Notes: generated by a model from the letters alone, not told the origin. 64,000 nucleotides of DNA from Streptomyces clavuligerus (GCF_005519465.1 NZ_CP027858.1:1054001-1118000), one strand, 5' to 3'. Counted from the stretch's first letter, positions 8,441 through 17,985 are shown. A program made the numbers and translations.

Positions 8441-9661
8441 GTGCCTCGTACCCTCAGGGACGTCGTCTTCGTGGACGGCGTCCGGACCCCGTTCGGCAAG
8501 GCGGGCCCGAAGGGCATCTACCACGAGACCCGGGCCGACGACCTGGTCGTCAAGTCCATCCGCGAGCTGCTGCGGCGCAACCCCGGTCTCGACCCCGCCC
8601 GCATCGACGAGGTCGCCATCGCCGCGACCACCCAGATCGGCGACCAGGGGCTGACCCTGGGCCGCACCGCGGGCATCCTCGCGGGGCTCCCGCAGTCCGT
8701 GCCCGGCTACTCGATCGACCGCATGTGCGCGGGCGCCCTGACCGCCGTCACCACCACCGCGGGCTCCATCGCCTTCGGCGCGTACGACGTCGTCATCGCC
8801 GGTGGTGTCGAGCACATGGGCCGCCACCCGATGGGCGAGGGCGTCGACCCCAACCCCCGTTTCGTCAGCGAGAAGCTCGTCGACGAGTCCGCCCTGTTCA
8901 TGGGCATGACGGCGGAGAACCTGCACGACCGCTACCCGTCGATCACCAAGCAGCGGGCCGACGAGTACGCCGTCCGCTCCCAGGAGAAGGCCGCCAAGGC
9001 GTACGCCGACGGAAAGATCCAGCAGGATCTGGTGCCGATCTCCGTGCGCCGCACCTCCCCCGAGGGCGGCGAGACCGGCTGGGGGCTCGCCACCCAGGAC
9101 GAGCCCATGCGGCCCGGCACCACGCTGGAGAACCTGGCGGGTCTGAAGACCCCGTTCCGCGCCCACGGCCGGGTCACGGCCGGCAACGCCGCCGGGCTCA
9201 ACGACGGCGCCACCGCGGCCATCGTCGCCTCCGAGGACTTCGCCCGGGAGCAGGGCCTCCCGGTGCGGATGCGGCTGGTCGCGTACTCCTTCGCGGGCGT
9301 CGAGCCCGAGGTCATGGGGTACGGCCCGATCCCCGCCACCGAGAAGGCGCTCGCGCAGGCGGGCCTGTCGATCGAGGACATCGGCCTCTTCGAGGTCAAC
9401 GAGGCGTTCGCCGTGCAGGTGCTCGCCTTCCTGGAGCACTACGGCATCGCCGACGACGACCCGCGCGTCAACCAGTACGGCGGGGCCATCGCCTTCGGCC
9501 ACCCGCTGGCCTCCTCCGGCGTCCGGCTGATGACCCAGCTCGCCCGCCAGTTCGAGGACCAGCCCCAGGTCCGCTACGGCCTGACCACCATGTGCGTCGG
9601 CTTCGGCATGGGCGCCACGGTCATCTGGGAGAACCCGCACTTCGACGGAGGCACCAAGTGA
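8441..9661 (+). CDS. fadA: Acetyl-CoA C-acyltransferase (3-ketoacyl-CoA thiolase)
   Basis: Thiolase of 406 residues that cleaves 3-ketoacyl-CoA with CoA in the last step of beta-oxidation. The acyl-accepting cysteine is Cys96 in SIDRMCAGALTAVTT. The His of GGAIAFGHPLASSG and the second Cys in TTMCVGFGMGATVIWEN near the C terminus complete the catalytic set. The central signature EVNEAFAVQVLAF is also present. GTG at 8441 is preceded by GGAGGAG at good spacing. The stop codon overlaps the fadB start (GTGA), so the two subunits are translationally coupled and probably form a trifunctional-type complex. A palindrome in the promoter region suggests repression in the absence of fatty acids. Confidence 0.93.
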   Translation: MPRTLRDVVFVDGVRTPFGKAGPKGIYHETRADDLVVKSIRELLRRNPGLDPARIDEVAIAATTQIGDQGLTLGRTAGILAGLPQSVPGYSIDRMCAGALTAVTTTAGSIAFGAYDVVIAGGVEHMGRHPMGEGVDPNPRFVSEKLVDESALFMGMTAENLHDRYPSITKQRADEYAVRSQEKAAKAYADGKIQQDLVPISVRRTSPEGGETGWGLATQDEPMRPGTTLENLAGLKTPFRAHGRVTAGNAAGLNDGATAAIVASEDFAREQGLPVRMRLVAYSFAGVEPEVMGYGPIPATEKALAQAGLSIEDIGLFEVNEAFAVQVLAFLEHYGIADDDPRVNQYGGAIAFGHPLASSGVRLMTQLARQFEDQPQVRYGLTTMCVGFGMGATVIWENPHFDGGTK

Positions 9662-11787
9662 GCAACACCGCCGAACTCCTCAAGGGCGCGGCCGAGCTGT
9701 TCCCGGACGAGGTCGTCACCCAGGCGCACGTCCGCCATCTCGACCTCCCCGCCGGGGCCGGGCGCTTCGCGCTGATCACCCTGGACAACGGCCTGGACCA
9801 CACCAAGCCGACCACCTTCGGCCCGCAGTCGCTGGCCCACCTCGACGCCGCGATCGACCAGGTCGAACGGGAGGCCGCCGAGGGCTCCGTCGTGGGCGTG
9901 GGCCTCACCGGCAAGCCGTTCATCTTCGCCGTCGGCGCCGACCTCAAGGGCGTGGAGCTGCTGCGCGCCCGGGACGAGGCCCTGGCCATCGGCAGGAGCG
10001 GGCACGAGGTCTTCAAGCGGCTCTCCTCGCTCGCGGTACCGACGTTCGCGTACTACAACGGCGCGGCGATGGGCGGCGGCGTCGAGGTCGGGCTGCACTG
10101 CTCGTACCGCACCGTCTCCCGGGCCATCCCGGCGTTCTCGCTGCCCGAGGTCTTCCTCGGGCTGGTCCCCGGCTGGGGCGGCTGCGCCCTGCTGCCGAAC
10201 CTGATCGGCGCGGACCGCGCGGTCACCGTGATCATCGAGAACTCGCTGAGCCAGAACCGCCAGCTCAAGGGCGGTCAGGTGGCCGAGCTGGGCATCGCGG
10301 ACGCGATCTTCGACGGCGCCGACTTCCTGGAGCAGTCGCTCGTGTGGACCGCCGGGGTGCTGAACGGCACGGTCGCCGTGGAGCGCGCGGAGATCGACCG
10401 GGGCGAGGGCTGGGACGCGGCCGTGGCCCGCGGCCGGGCCGTCGCCGACGGCAAGGTGCACGGCGCGGCCCCGGCCGCCTACCGCGCCCTGGACATCATC
10501 GCCGCCGCCAAGGACGGCGACCTCCAGGCCGGGTTCGACGCCGAGGACGAGGCGCTGGCCGACCTGATCATGGGTGGCGAGCTGCGCAGCGGCATCTACG
10601 CCTTCAACCTGGTGCAGAAGCGCGGCAAGCGCCCGGCCGGGGCCCCGGACAAGAGCCTGGCCCGCCCGGTGACCAAGGTCGGTGTCGTGGGCGCCGGTCT
10701 GATGGCCTCCCAGCTCGCCCTGCTCTTCGTCCGCCGTCTTGAGGTGCCGGTCGTCCTGACCGACATCGACCAGGAGCGGATCGACAAGGGCGTGGGCTAT
10801 GTCCACTCCGAGATCGACAAGCTGCTCGGCAAGGGCCGGATCGACCAGGACCGGGCGAACCGGCTCAAGGGCCTGGTCACCGGTGTGCTGGACAAGGCGG
10901 AGGGCTTCGCCGACGCGGACTTCGTCATCGAGGCCGTCTTCGAGGAGATGGGTGTCAAGCGGCAGGTGTTCGCGGAGGTCGAGGCCGTCGCCCCGGCGCA
11001 CGCGATCCTCGCCACCAACACCTCCTCGCTCTCCGTCAGCGAGATGGCCGCCGAGCTGAAGCACCCCGAGCGGGTCGTCGGCTTCCACTTCTTCAACCCG
11101 GTCGCGGTGCTGCCGCTGCTGGAGATCGTCCGCGGCGAGCAGACCGACGACGCGTCGCTGGCCACCGCGTTCGCCGTGGCGAAGAAGCTGCGGAAGACCG
11201 CCGTCCTGGTGAAGGACGCGCCCGCGTTCGTCGTCAACCGGATCCTCACCCGCTTCATGGGCGAGATCCAGAACGTGATCGACGAGGGCACCTCCGTCGA
11301 GGTGGCGGAGCGGGCCGTCGCGCCGCTGGGGCTGCCGATGTCCCCGCTGGTCCTGCTGGAGCTGGTGGGCCCGGCGATCGGGCTGCATGTCTCGGAGACC
11401 CTGAACCGGGCCTTCCCGGACCGCTTCACCGTCTCCCCCAACCTCCAGGCGGTCGTCGCGGCGGGCAAGCGCGGCTTCTACCGCTACGACTCCGGCCGTC
11501 CGGAGCTGGACCCCGAGGTCGCCGCGCTGCTGCGGCAGGGCGACACGGTCCTCACCGGGGAGCAGGTCAGGGCCCGGGTGCTGGACGCGGTGGCGCAGGA
11601 GATCGGCCTCATGCTGGACGAGGGCGTCGTCGCCGAGGCCCAGGACATCGACCTCTGCCTGATCACGGGCGCCGGGTGGCCCTTCCACCTGGGCGGCATC
11701 ACCCCGTACCTGGACCGTGAGGGCGTCTCCCAGCGGGTGAACGGCAAGCCGTTCCTCGCCCCCGGCACGGCGAGCGTCCCGGCGTAA
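9658..11787 (+). CDS. fadB: Fatty-acid oxidation complex alpha subunit (enoyl-CoA hydratase/3-hydroxyacyl-CoA dehydrogenase)
   Basis: Two-domain protein of 709 residues. The crotonase domain (about 1-230) has the oxyanion region FIFAVGADLKGVELL and YYNGAAMGGGVEVGLHC, plus PEVFLGLVPGWGG. The dehydrogenase part starts near 335 with the NAD motif VGVVGAGLMASQLA. It contains TNTSSLSVSEMA and the catalytic-His segment GFHFFNPVAVLPLLEIV. A C-terminal helical domain ends the protein. It hydrates enoyl-CoA and oxidises the resulting 3-hydroxyacyl-CoA, feeding FadA. Start GTG at 9658 overlaps the fadA stop by four bases; open frame continues far upstream but runs through fadA and rnd in another frame and is not coding. 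It could also serve the aromatic-acid pathway at 43-51 kb, which lacks its own 3-hydroxyacyl-CoA dehydrogenase. Confidence 0.93.
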   Translation: MSNTAELLKGAAELFPDEVVTQAHVRHLDLPAGAGRFALITLDNGLDHTKPTTFGPQSLAHLDAAIDQVEREAAEGSVVGVGLTGKPFIFAVGADLKGVELLRARDEALAIGRSGHEVFKRLSSLAVPTFAYYNGAAMGGGVEVGLHCSYRTVSRAIPAFSLPEVFLGLVPGWGGCALLPNLIGADRAVTVIIENSLSQNRQLKGGQVAELGIADAIFDGADFLEQSLVWTAGVLNGTVAVERAEIDRGEGWDAAVARGRAVADGKVHGAAPAAYRALDIIAAAKDGDLQAGFDAEDEALADLIMGGELRSGIYAFNLVQKRGKRPAGAPDKSLARPVTKVGVVGAGLMASQLALLFVRRLEVPVVLTDIDQERIDKGVGYVHSEIDKLLGKGRIDQDRANRLKGLVTGVLDKAEGFADADFVIEAVFEEMGVKRQVFAEVEAVAPAHAILATNTSSLSVSEMAAELKHPERVVGFHFFNPVAVLPLLEIVRGEQTDDASLATAFAVAKKLRKTAVLVKDAPAFVVNRILTRFMGEIQNVIDEGTSVEVAERAVAPLGLPMSPLVLLELVGPAIGLHVSETLNRAFPDRFTVSPNLQAVVAAGKRGFYRYDSGRPELDPEVAALLRQGDTVLTGEQVRARVLDAVAQEIGLMLDEGVVAEAQDIDLCLITGAGWPFHLGGITPYLDREGVSQRVNGKPFLAPGTASVPA

Positions 11788-11814
11788 CGGGGACGCGCAC
11801 CGCGCGGGAACGAG

Positions 11815-11840
11815 GGGCCGTACGGGATGCCGTACGGCCC
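11815..11840 (+). terminator. Hairpin terminator after fadAB
   Basis: Perfect 11-bp arms GGGCCGTACGG and CCGTACGGCCC around a four-base loop, 28 bp past the fadB stop. There is no U-tract, which is usual for Streptomyces terminators. Confidence 0.7.
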
Positions 11841-11897
11841 TTCGCCGTGCCGCCACCGGCCACGGGCGGGCGGGCGCCCCGGGTAGGCTCACGGCCG

Positions 11898-12293
11898 ATG
11901 ACCGAGGAGACCGGGCCCGTGGCCCCCACCCTGCTGATCGTCGACGGCGCCAATGTCGTCGGCTCCGTACCCGACGGCTGGTGGCGCGACCGGCGGGGCG
12001 CGGCCCTGCGGCTGCGGGACCGGCTCGCGCAGTACGCGGAGCCCGGCGTCGAGGGCGTACCGGGCCCGCTGGAGATCGTGCTCGTGGTGGAGGGCGCGGC
12101 GCGCGGCACCGGCTCGGTGCCCGGGGTCCGCGTCGCCGACGCGCCGGGTAGCGGGGACGACCTGATCGCGGAGCTGGCCCGGGCGGCGGCCCACCGGCCG
12201 TGCGTGGTCGTCACCGCCGACCGGGAGCTGCGCCGCCGGGTCCTGGCCGAGGGCGCCCGGGTGGCGGGCCCCCGGACCGTGCACCGCCCCTGA
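11898..12293 (+). CDS. Small NYN/PIN-like predicted nuclease
   Basis: Protein of 131 residues that is essentially one domain. It opens with LLIVDGANVVGSVPDGWW, the Asp-x-x-Asn pattern of NYN/PIN-fold nucleases. It continues with DAPGSGDDLIAELA (acidic pair) and VVVTADRELRRRVLAEGA, where the Asp after the third strand would complete a metal site. This is the arrangement seen in YacP/NYN ribonucleases, but the RNA target is unknown. The ATG at 11898 directly precedes the conserved part; upstream in-frame sequence is non-conserved-looking. It stands between the fadAB terminator and a convergent permease gene, with only 15 bp between stops. The fold assignment is by motif only. Confidence 0.6.
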   Translation: MTEETGPVAPTLLIVDGANVVGSVPDGWWRDRRGAALRLRDRLAQYAEPGVEGVPGPLEIVLVVEGAARGTGSVPGVRVADAPGSGDDLIAELARAAAHRPCVVVTADRELRRRVLAEGARVAGPRTVHRP

Positions 12294-12308
12294 GCCCGGC
12301 GGCCGTCC

Positions 12309-13829
12309 TCAGTGGCTCCGGTGCGGCACCGGGGCGCCTGGCTCCAGCCGGCTGTGGCGGCGGCCGTAGAGCCAGTACACGACGACCCCGAGCAGCATCC
12401 ACAGCCCGAACCGCAGCCAGGTCTCGCTGGGCAGGTTGAGCATCAGCCAGAGCGAGGCGGCCACCGAGAGGGCGGGCAGCCAGGGCACGAACGGGGTGCG
12501 GAAGGCGCGCGGCAGATCGGGGCGGGTCCGGCGGAGGATGATCACGCCGAGGGCCACCACGACAAAGGCGAAGAGGGTGCCGATGTTCACCAGCGCCGCC
12601 AGTTCCTCGATATTGGTGCAGCCCGCGACGATCGCGATGACGACACCGAGCAGGACAGTGGCCCGGTAGGGCGTGCGGTAGCGCGGATGGGTCACGGAGA
12701 AGAAGCGCGGCAGCAGCCCGTCCCGGCTCATCGCGAAGAACACCCGGGTCTGCCCCAGCAGCAGGATCAGACAGACCGAGGTGAGGCCGATCACCGCGCC
12801 GAAGCTGATGACGCCCGCGTACCAGGGATGACCGATGGACTTGAAGGCGTCGGCCAGCGGGGCGTCGACCGTCAGTCTGGTGTAGTGCTGCATCCCGGTG
12901 ACGACGATCGAGACCGCGACATACAGCACGGTGCAGATGAACAGCGAGCCGAGGATGCCCCGGGGCATGTCCCGCTGCGGGTTCCTGGTCTCCTCGGCGG
13001 CGGTGGCGACGACGTCGAAGCCGATGAACGCGAAGAAGACGATGGAGGCGGCGGTGAAGATGCCCATGACACCGAAGCTGGTGGGCGCGTAGCCGAACAT
13101 GAGCTGGACCAGGGGCTGCTGAAGCCCCGACTCACCGGGTTCCCGCACCGCCGGGGGGATGAAGGGGTCGTAGTTCGACGCCTTGATGAAGAAGGACCCG
13201 GCGACGATGACGATGAGGACGACAGCCACCTTGATCGCGACGACGGCCGTGGTGACCCGGGCGGAAAGCTTCATCCCGAGGACGAGGATCGCCGTGAGGA
13301 GCAGCACCAGCAGAAAGGCGAGCAGATCGAAGGCGAAGCCGTGCTCGGGCGTGGTGCCGGAGAGCGCCTGCGGCAGATGCCAGCCCACGTTGTCCATGAG
13401 CGAGCGCAGATAGCCCGACCAGCCGACGGCGACGACCGCCGTGCCGACCGCGAACTCCAGGACGAGGTCCCAGCCGATGATCCAGGCGGGCAGCTCACCG
13501 AGGGAAGCGTAGGCGAAGGTGTACGCCGACCCGGCGACCGGGACGGTGGACGCGAACTCGGCGTAGCACAGGGCCGCGAGCCCGCAGACGATCGCGGCGA
13601 CCACGAAGGCCAGCGCGGTGGCGGGCCCGGCCGTCTCCTTGGCCACCGCGCCGGTGAGGACGAAGATCCCCGTGCCGATGATGACACCGACCCCGAAGAC
13701 CGTGAGGTCAAGGGCGCTGAGGGAGCGTTTGAGCCCGTGCTCGGGCTCCTCGGTGTCACGGATGGACTGCTCGACGCTCTTGGTCCGGAAGATCCCCGTA
13801 CGGCCCTCGGGGTCGGTGTCTGTGGTCAC
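12309..13829 (-). CDS. APC-superfamily cationic amino-acid permease
   Basis: Integral membrane protein of 506 residues with about twelve hydrophobic helices. The start of the first transmembrane unit, LTVFGVGVIIGTGIFVLTG, is the APC substrate-binding unwound helix. PVAGSAYTFAYASLGELPAWIIGWDLVLEFAVG is also typical of the CAT/YfnA branch, which carries basic or branched amino acids. The GTG at 13829 has GGAGGT at good spacing; an ATG 26 codons upstream has none and would add a Trp/Cys-rich tail. A cytoplasmic N terminus of about 45 charged residues precedes helix 1. A 9-bp dyad lies about 65-107 bp upstream. Substrate cannot be named more closely. Confidence 0.85.
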   Translation of the reverse strand: MTTDTDPEGRTGIFRTKSVEQSIRDTEEPEHGLKRSLSALDLTVFGVGVIIGTGIFVLTGAVAKETAGPATALAFVVAAIVCGLAALCYAEFASTVPVAGSAYTFAYASLGELPAWIIGWDLVLEFAVGTAVVAVGWSGYLRSLMDNVGWHLPQALSGTTPEHGFAFDLLAFLLVLLLTAILVLGMKLSARVTTAVVAIKVAVVLIVIVAGSFFIKASNYDPFIPPAVREPGESGLQQPLVQLMFGYAPTSFGVMGIFTAASIVFFAFIGFDVVATAAEETRNPQRDMPRGILGSLFICTVLYVAVSIVVTGMQHYTRLTVDAPLADAFKSIGHPWYAGVISFGAVIGLTSVCLILLLGQTRVFFAMSRDGLLPRFFSVTHPRYRTPYRATVLLGVVIAIVAGCTNIEELAALVNIGTLFAFVVVALGVIILRRTRPDLPRAFRTPFVPWLPALSVAASLWLMLNLPSETWLRFGLWMLLGVVVYWLYGRRHSRLEPGAPVPHRSH

Positions 13830-13893
13830 CGTGCACCTCCACGCTTGTCGTCCCCAAATGATCGGGACGGCGGCGGTGGCAGGAGCGACCGTA

Positions 13894-13936
13894 CGGATGG
13901 GTTTCACGCGAATGAGCCGGAAGGACCACCCATCCG
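13894..13936. promoter_or_regulatory. Dyad upstream of the amino-acid permease
   Basis: CGGATGGGT (13894-13902) and ACCCATCCG (13928-13936) are perfect 9-bp complementary arms with a 25-base spacer. They lie 65-107 bp upstream of the permease start. This could be a split operator or a leader hairpin. It abuts the repeat element that begins at 13938. Confidence 0.4.
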
Positions 13937-13937
13937 C

Positions 13938-14475
13938 ATTTGTGGCTCGGTTCGCCTCCGGGGTGCCAGAGCGTGCGCCGACGGTCGACCGTGCTCGGCC
14001 GCTCGTTCCTCACGGCCTGCGCGCGATCTCCACTTTCGGCACCCGCGGCACCCCTTCGGCTCACTCGCCGCAGGGCCGAGGCAAACGTCCAGCCCAAGGG
14101 GCGGGGGCGCGCTCTCCGCTTTCGGCAGCCACGCGCCCCTTCGGTTCACTCGCCCCGGGGCGGGGGCAAACGCCCGGCCCAGAAGGCGGGGGCGCGCTCC
14201 CCGCTTTCGGCACCCGCGGCACCTCTACGGCTCACTCGCCCGCAGGGCCAAGGCAGACGTCCAGCCCAAGAGACGGGCGCGCGCTCCCGCTCCCGGCGGC
14301 CACGCGCCCCCACGGCCCACTCGCCGCAGGGCCGGGGCCAACGCCCGGGCGGGGCAGAGGGCGAGGGCCCACTCGCCCCGGGGGAACCGCCCCGGGGTGG
14401 GGTGATCGCCCCCGCCAGGACGGGGTGCGGGGCCATCGTCCACGCACGCCCGGGGCGAACCGAGCCACAGAAGAG
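13938..14475. repeat. Repeat element with 86-bp tandem units and inverted ends
   Basis: Units beginning TTTCGGCA or a variant start at 14034, 14120, 14205 and 14291, giving a period of 86, 85 and 86 bp. Each carries CTCACTCGCC, then a purine-rich AAACG(T/C)CC core. The ends are inverted: GTGGCTCGGTTCGCC lies near 13942 and its complement GGCGAACCGAGCCAC near 14455. A related copy in the opposite orientation lies at about 58.93-59.13 kb. Several frames are open through the array because the unit is GC-rich, but none has a start region or protein-like composition. The element ends six bases before the dxs stop codon. Confidence 0.8.
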
Positions 14476-14481
14476 GGTGAA

Positions 14482-16461
14482 TCAGTCGCGGACGGGCTCC
14501 GCCGCCTCCGCTGCCCCGGCGGTGGTGTCGTAGCGTCCGTCCAGCCGGGCGACGAGGCCGGTGACCTGCCGGGCGATGTCCGGGGCCGTCAGTCCGATCT
14601 CGGTCAGCACCTCGGCGCGCGAGGCGTGGTCCAGGAAGCGCGGCGGGATGCCGAAGTCCCGCAGCGGGACGTCGACACCCGCGTCGCGCAGGGCCTGGGC
14701 CACGGCCGAGCCGACACCGCCGACCCGGATGTTGTCCTCGACCGTGACGACGACCCGGTGCCGCTCGGCGAGCGGGGCCAGGGCCTCGTCCACCGGCTTG
14801 ACCCAGCGCGGGTCGACCACGGTGGTGGAGATGCCCTGCTTGTCCAGCAGGTCGGCGATCTCCAGACACATCGGGGCGAGCGCGCCGACGGAGACCAGCA
14901 GCACATCGGGGCGCTCGGCCCCGGCCTCCCGCAGGACGTCCATCCCGCCGACCCGGCCCACGGCCTGGACCGCCGGGCCCACGGCGCCCTTGGAGAAGCG
15001 CACCACGGTCGGGGCGTCCTCGACCGCGACGGCCTCCCGGAGCTGGGCCCGGACCTGGTCGGCGTCGCGCGGGGCGGAGATCCGCAGCCCGGGGACGACC
15101 TGGAGGATCGACAGGTCCCACATGCCGTTGTGGGAGGCGCCGTCGGTGCCGGTGACCCCGGCGCGGTCGAGGACGAAGGTCACACCGCACTTGTGCAGGG
15201 CGACGTCCATCAGGACCTGGTCGAAGGCGCGGTTGAGGAAGGTCGCGTACACCGCGAAGACGGGGTGCAGCCCGCCGGTGGCGAGCCCCGCGGCGGAGAC
15301 CGCGCCGTGCTGCTCGGCGATGCCCACGTCGTAGACCCGGTGCGGGAACGCCTTGGCGAACCTGTCCAGGCCGACGGGGTGGAGCATGGCCGCGGTGATC
15401 GCCACGATGTCCGGGCGCTCCTCGCCGAGCCGGACCATCTCCTCACCGAAGACGGAGGTCCAGTCCAGGCCCGAGCTGGCGATCGGCAGCCCGGTGTCGG
15501 GGTGGATCTTGCCGACGGCGTGGAAGCGGTCGGCCTCGTCCTGGAGGGCGGGCTGATAGCCGCGGCCCTTCTCGGTGAGGCAGTGGACGATCACGGGGCC
15601 GCCGAAGCGCTTCGCGCGGGAGAGCGCGGACTCCAGGGCCTCCATGTCGTGGCCGTCGATGGGGCCGAGGTACTTCAGGCCCAGGTCCTCGAACATGCCC
15701 TGGGGGGCGATGACGTCCTTGAGGCCCTTCTTGGCGCCGTGCAGGGTCTCGTAGAGCGGCTTGCCCACGACGGGGGTGCGCCCGAGCAGGTCCTTGCCGC
15801 GGGCGAGGAAGCGCTCGTAGCCGTCGGTGGTGCGCAGGGTCGCCAGATGGTTGGCGAGCCCGCCGATCGTCGGCGCGTACGAGCGCTCGTTGTCGTTGAC
15901 GACGATCACCAGCGGGCGGTCCTTGGCCGCGGCGATGTTGTTCAGCGCCTCCCAGGCCATACCGCCCGTGAGCGCCCCGTCACCGATGACGGCGACCACA
16001 TGGTCGTCCTTGCCGAGCAGCTCATTGGCCTTGGCGAGGCCGTCGGCCCAGCCGAGCACGGTCGAGGCGTGCGAGTTCTCGATGATGTCGTGGTCGGACT
16101 CGGCACGGGCCGGATAGCCGGAGAGCCCGCCCTTCATCTTCAGCCGGGCGAAGTCCTGGCGGCCGGTGAGCAGCTTGTGCACATAGCTCTGGTGGCCGGT
16201 GTCCCACAGCACCCGGTCCCGGGGGGAGTCGAAGACCCGGTGCAGCGCGATCGTCAGCTCGACCACACCGAGGTTGGGGCCGAGGTGGCCGCCGGTCTTG
16301 GAGACGGCGTCCACGAGGAAGGCGCGGATCTCCGCCGCCAGCTCGTCCAACTGCTCCGGGGTGAGCCGGTCCAGGTCGCGCGGGCCCGTGACGCCCGCGA
16401 GCAGTCCTTCGGCGTCGCCCACCACGACCCTCGAACGACGCGCTTCGCGCGAATCCTTCAC
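14482..16461 (-). CDS. dxs: 1-Deoxy-D-xylulose-5-phosphate synthase
   Basis: Thiamine-diphosphate enzyme of 659 residues that condenses pyruvate with glyceraldehyde 3-phosphate, the first step of the non-mevalonate isoprenoid pathway. Visible motifs are [25 protein letters not shown] with the catalytic His, and the ThDP motif [16 protein letters not shown]. The transketolase Glu region [17 protein letters not shown] and [11 protein letters not shown] follow. GTG at 16461 has AAGGAGG a few bases upstream and gives a normal-length protein; in-frame codons further upstream read through the promoter region. The gene stands alone. Its stop is six bases from the repeat element at 13938-14475, which may influence transcript ends. 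The 231 bp upstream hold the promoter and the neighbouring operon's terminator. Confidence 0.95.
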   Translation of the reverse strand: MKDSREARRSRVVVGDAEGLLAGVTGPRDLDRLTPEQLDELAAEIRAFLVDAVSKTGGHLGPNLGVVELTIALHRVFDSPRDRVLWDTGHQSYVHKLLTGRQDFARLKMKGGLSGYPARAESDHDIIENSHASTVLGWADGLAKANELLGKDDHVVAVIGDGALTGGMAWEALNNIAAAKDRPLVIVVNDNERSYAPTIGGLANHLATLRTTDGYERFLARGKDLLGRTPVVGKPLYETLHGAKKGLKDVIAPQGMFEDLGLKYLGPIDGHDMEALESALSRAKRFGGPVIVHCLTEKGRGYQPALQDEADRFHAVGKIHPDTGLPIASSGLDWTSVFGEEMVRLGEERPDIVAITAAMLHPVGLDRFAKAFPHRVYDVGIAEQHGAVSAAGLATGGLHPVFAVYATFLNRAFDQVLMDVALHKCGVTFVLDRAGVTGTDGASHNGMWDLSILQVVPGLRISAPRDADQVRAQLREAVAVEDAPTVVRFSKGAVGPAVQAVGRVGGMDVLREAGAERPDVLLVSVGALAPMCLEIADLLDKQGISTTVVDPRWVKPVDEALAPLAERHRVVVTVEDNIRVGGVGSAVAQALRDAGVDVPLRDFGIPPRFLDHASRAEVLTEIGLTAPDIARQVTGLVARLDGRYDTTAGAAEAAEPVRD

Positions 16462-16624
16462 TCTGCCTCCTTGCGTAGTGAGCTGGGCGTCTATGGAGCT
16501 GGGCCGAGCCTTTGCCGATTTGGTTGAGTCTAATGTTCCGTCCGGGGCCATGGTCCTCGGGCGGTGCCCTATGGCTCACACCATTGGCCGATAGCCTGCG
16601 AAAGAGACCCGTGATACGGAAGAA

Positions 16625-16654
16625 TGCCCGGCCCCCTGGAGCGGGGGCCGGGCA
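16625..16654 (-). terminator. Terminator of the xylFGH operon
   Basis: TGCCCGGCCCCC (16625-16636) pairs with GGGGGCCGGGCA (16643-16654) around a six-base loop. It lies 39 bp beyond the xylH stop on the minus strand and faces the dxs promoter region. Confidence 0.75.
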
Positions 16655-16692
16655 TCGCGTCCGCCGGTGGGAACGGTGGTGCTGGAGGGGCG

Positions 16693-17985
16693 CTAGGCGC
16701 GCCCTGCCGTGCGCTGGGTACGGCGGGTGACCGAATCGATGACGACGGTGGCGAGCAGCACCCCGCCGGTGATCATGAACTGGACCGGGGACTTGATCCC
16801 CTCCAGCGCCAGGCCGTACTGGATGGAGACGATGACCATCACGCCGAGGAGGGCGTTCCAGGTCCGGCCGCGCCCGCCGAAGAGGCTCGTACCGCCGATC
16901 ACGGCCGCCGCGATCACGTTCATCAGCAGCTCACCGCCGCCCGCGCTCTGATTGGCGGCAGCGATCTTGGACGCCATGAAGAGCCCGCCGATCGCGGCGA
17001 AGGTGCCCGCGACGGCGAAGACGGAGATCCGGACGAGATGGACGGGGATACCCGCCCGGCGGGCGGCCTCCACGCTGCCGCCGAGGGCGAGGACCGTGCG
17101 CCCGTAGGCCGTGCGGCGCAGGACGAAGTCGGTGGTCACCAGGGCGGCCAGAAAGAGGACGAGGGCCAGCGGCAGCCCCTTGTACTGGTTGAGGACATAG
17201 GCCGCCGCGAAGGCCACGGCGGCGAGCCCGGCCGTGCGCAGCGCGATGTCGGTGAACGGCCGGGAAGGGACCCCCGCGGCGGCCCGGCGGCGGAGGTCCG
17301 CGAGGGCCGTGAGAAAGAACACGGCGACGGCCAGGGCGGCGAGGCCGTAGGCGGCGGCCACATCGCTGAAGTAGTAGGTGTTGAGCTGGCCGACCACTCC
17401 GTCGGGGTCCAGGTTGAGGGTGCCGCTGGAGCCCAGGAGCTGGAGCATGAAGCCCTGCCAGAAGAGCAGCCCGGCGAGGGTGACCGCGAAGGCGGGCGCC
17501 CCGATGACGGCGAAGAAGAAGCCGTGCAGGGCGCCGATGGCCGCGCCGCCCGCGACGGCGGCGAGGACCGCGAGCCACTCGTTCACCCCGTGGGTGACGC
17601 TGAGCACGGCGACGATCGCGCCGGAGACCCCGCTCACCGCGCCCACCGACAGATCGATCTCGCCGAGGAGGAGGACGAAGATGATGCCGACGGACATCAT
17701 CCCGGTGCCGACCATGGCGACGGCGATATTGCTGAGGTTCTGGGCGGAGAGGAAGTTCTCGTTCAGGCTCTGGAAGACCGCGGCGATGGCGACGAGGCCG
17801 AGGACGACGGGGAGGGAGCCCAGCTCACCGGCGGAGACGGTGCGGCGGAAGGCCGTGAGATAGCCCGCGAGGCCCTGCTCCCGCACCAACAGCCGCGGGT
17901 CGACGGCGGGCACGGCCGGGGGCGGCTCCGGCGGTGTGTCCTGGCCCTGTCCCCGGTCCTTGGCCAGGTCTGCGCGGTCCGTCAT
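16693..17985 (-). CDS. xylH: Xylose-type ABC transporter permease
   Basis: Membrane protein of 430 residues of the ribose/xylose (BPD_transp_2) permease family, with about ten to twelve hydrophobic helices. Signature stretches are LLLGEIDLSVGAVSG in the first half and the cytoplasmic loop GRTVLALGGSVEAARRAGIPVHLVRI, followed by AAVIGGTSLFGGRGRTWNALLG. It forms the channel for a pentose, powered by the neighbouring ATPase. A hydrophilic lead of about 45 residues precedes helix 1, with a central linker of charged residues near 220. Its ATG overlaps the xylG stop (ATGA), so the two are coupled. The xylFGH-rok7B7 order matches the S. coelicolor xylose locus as I remember it. Confidence 0.88.
   Translation of the reverse strand: MTDRADLAKDRGQGQDTPPEPPPAVPAVDPRLLVREQGLAGYLTAFRRTVSAGELGSLPVVLGLVAIAAVFQSLNENFLSAQNLSNIAVAMVGTGMMSVGIIFVLLLGEIDLSVGAVSGVSGAIVAVLSVTHGVNEWLAVLAAVAGGAAIGALHGFFFAVIGAPAFAVTLAGLLFWQGFMLQLLGSSGTLNLDPDGVVGQLNTYYFSDVAAAYGLAALAVAVFFLTALADLRRRAAAGVPSRPFTDIALRTAGLAAVAFAAAYVLNQYKGLPLALVLFLAALVTTDFVLRRTAYGRTVLALGGSVEAARRAGIPVHLVRISVFAVAGTFAAIGGLFMASKIAAANQSAGGGELLMNVIAAAVIGGTSLFGGRGRTWNALLGVMVIVSIQYGLALEGIKSPVQFMITGGVLLATVVIDSVTRRTQRTAGRA

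Noticed and set aside
7813..9657. Possible giant fusion reading through into fadB
   Set aside because: The upstream 600 or so codons run in a different frame through rnd and fadA and read as Arg/Pro/Gly-rich sequence; the true start is the GTG at 9658 overlapping the fadA stop.
13830..13900. Riboswitch leader of the amino-acid permease
   Set aside because: Only one long-spaced dyad is visible; no lysine, glycine or T-box motif was found.
14034..14380. CRISPR-like array
   Set aside because: Units are 86 bp, imperfect throughout with no unique spacers between conserved repeats, and there are no cas genes.
13940..14533. Peptides read through the 86-bp repeat array
   Set aside because: Several frames are open because the unit is GC-rich and close to a multiple of three; no ribosome-binding site or protein-like composition.
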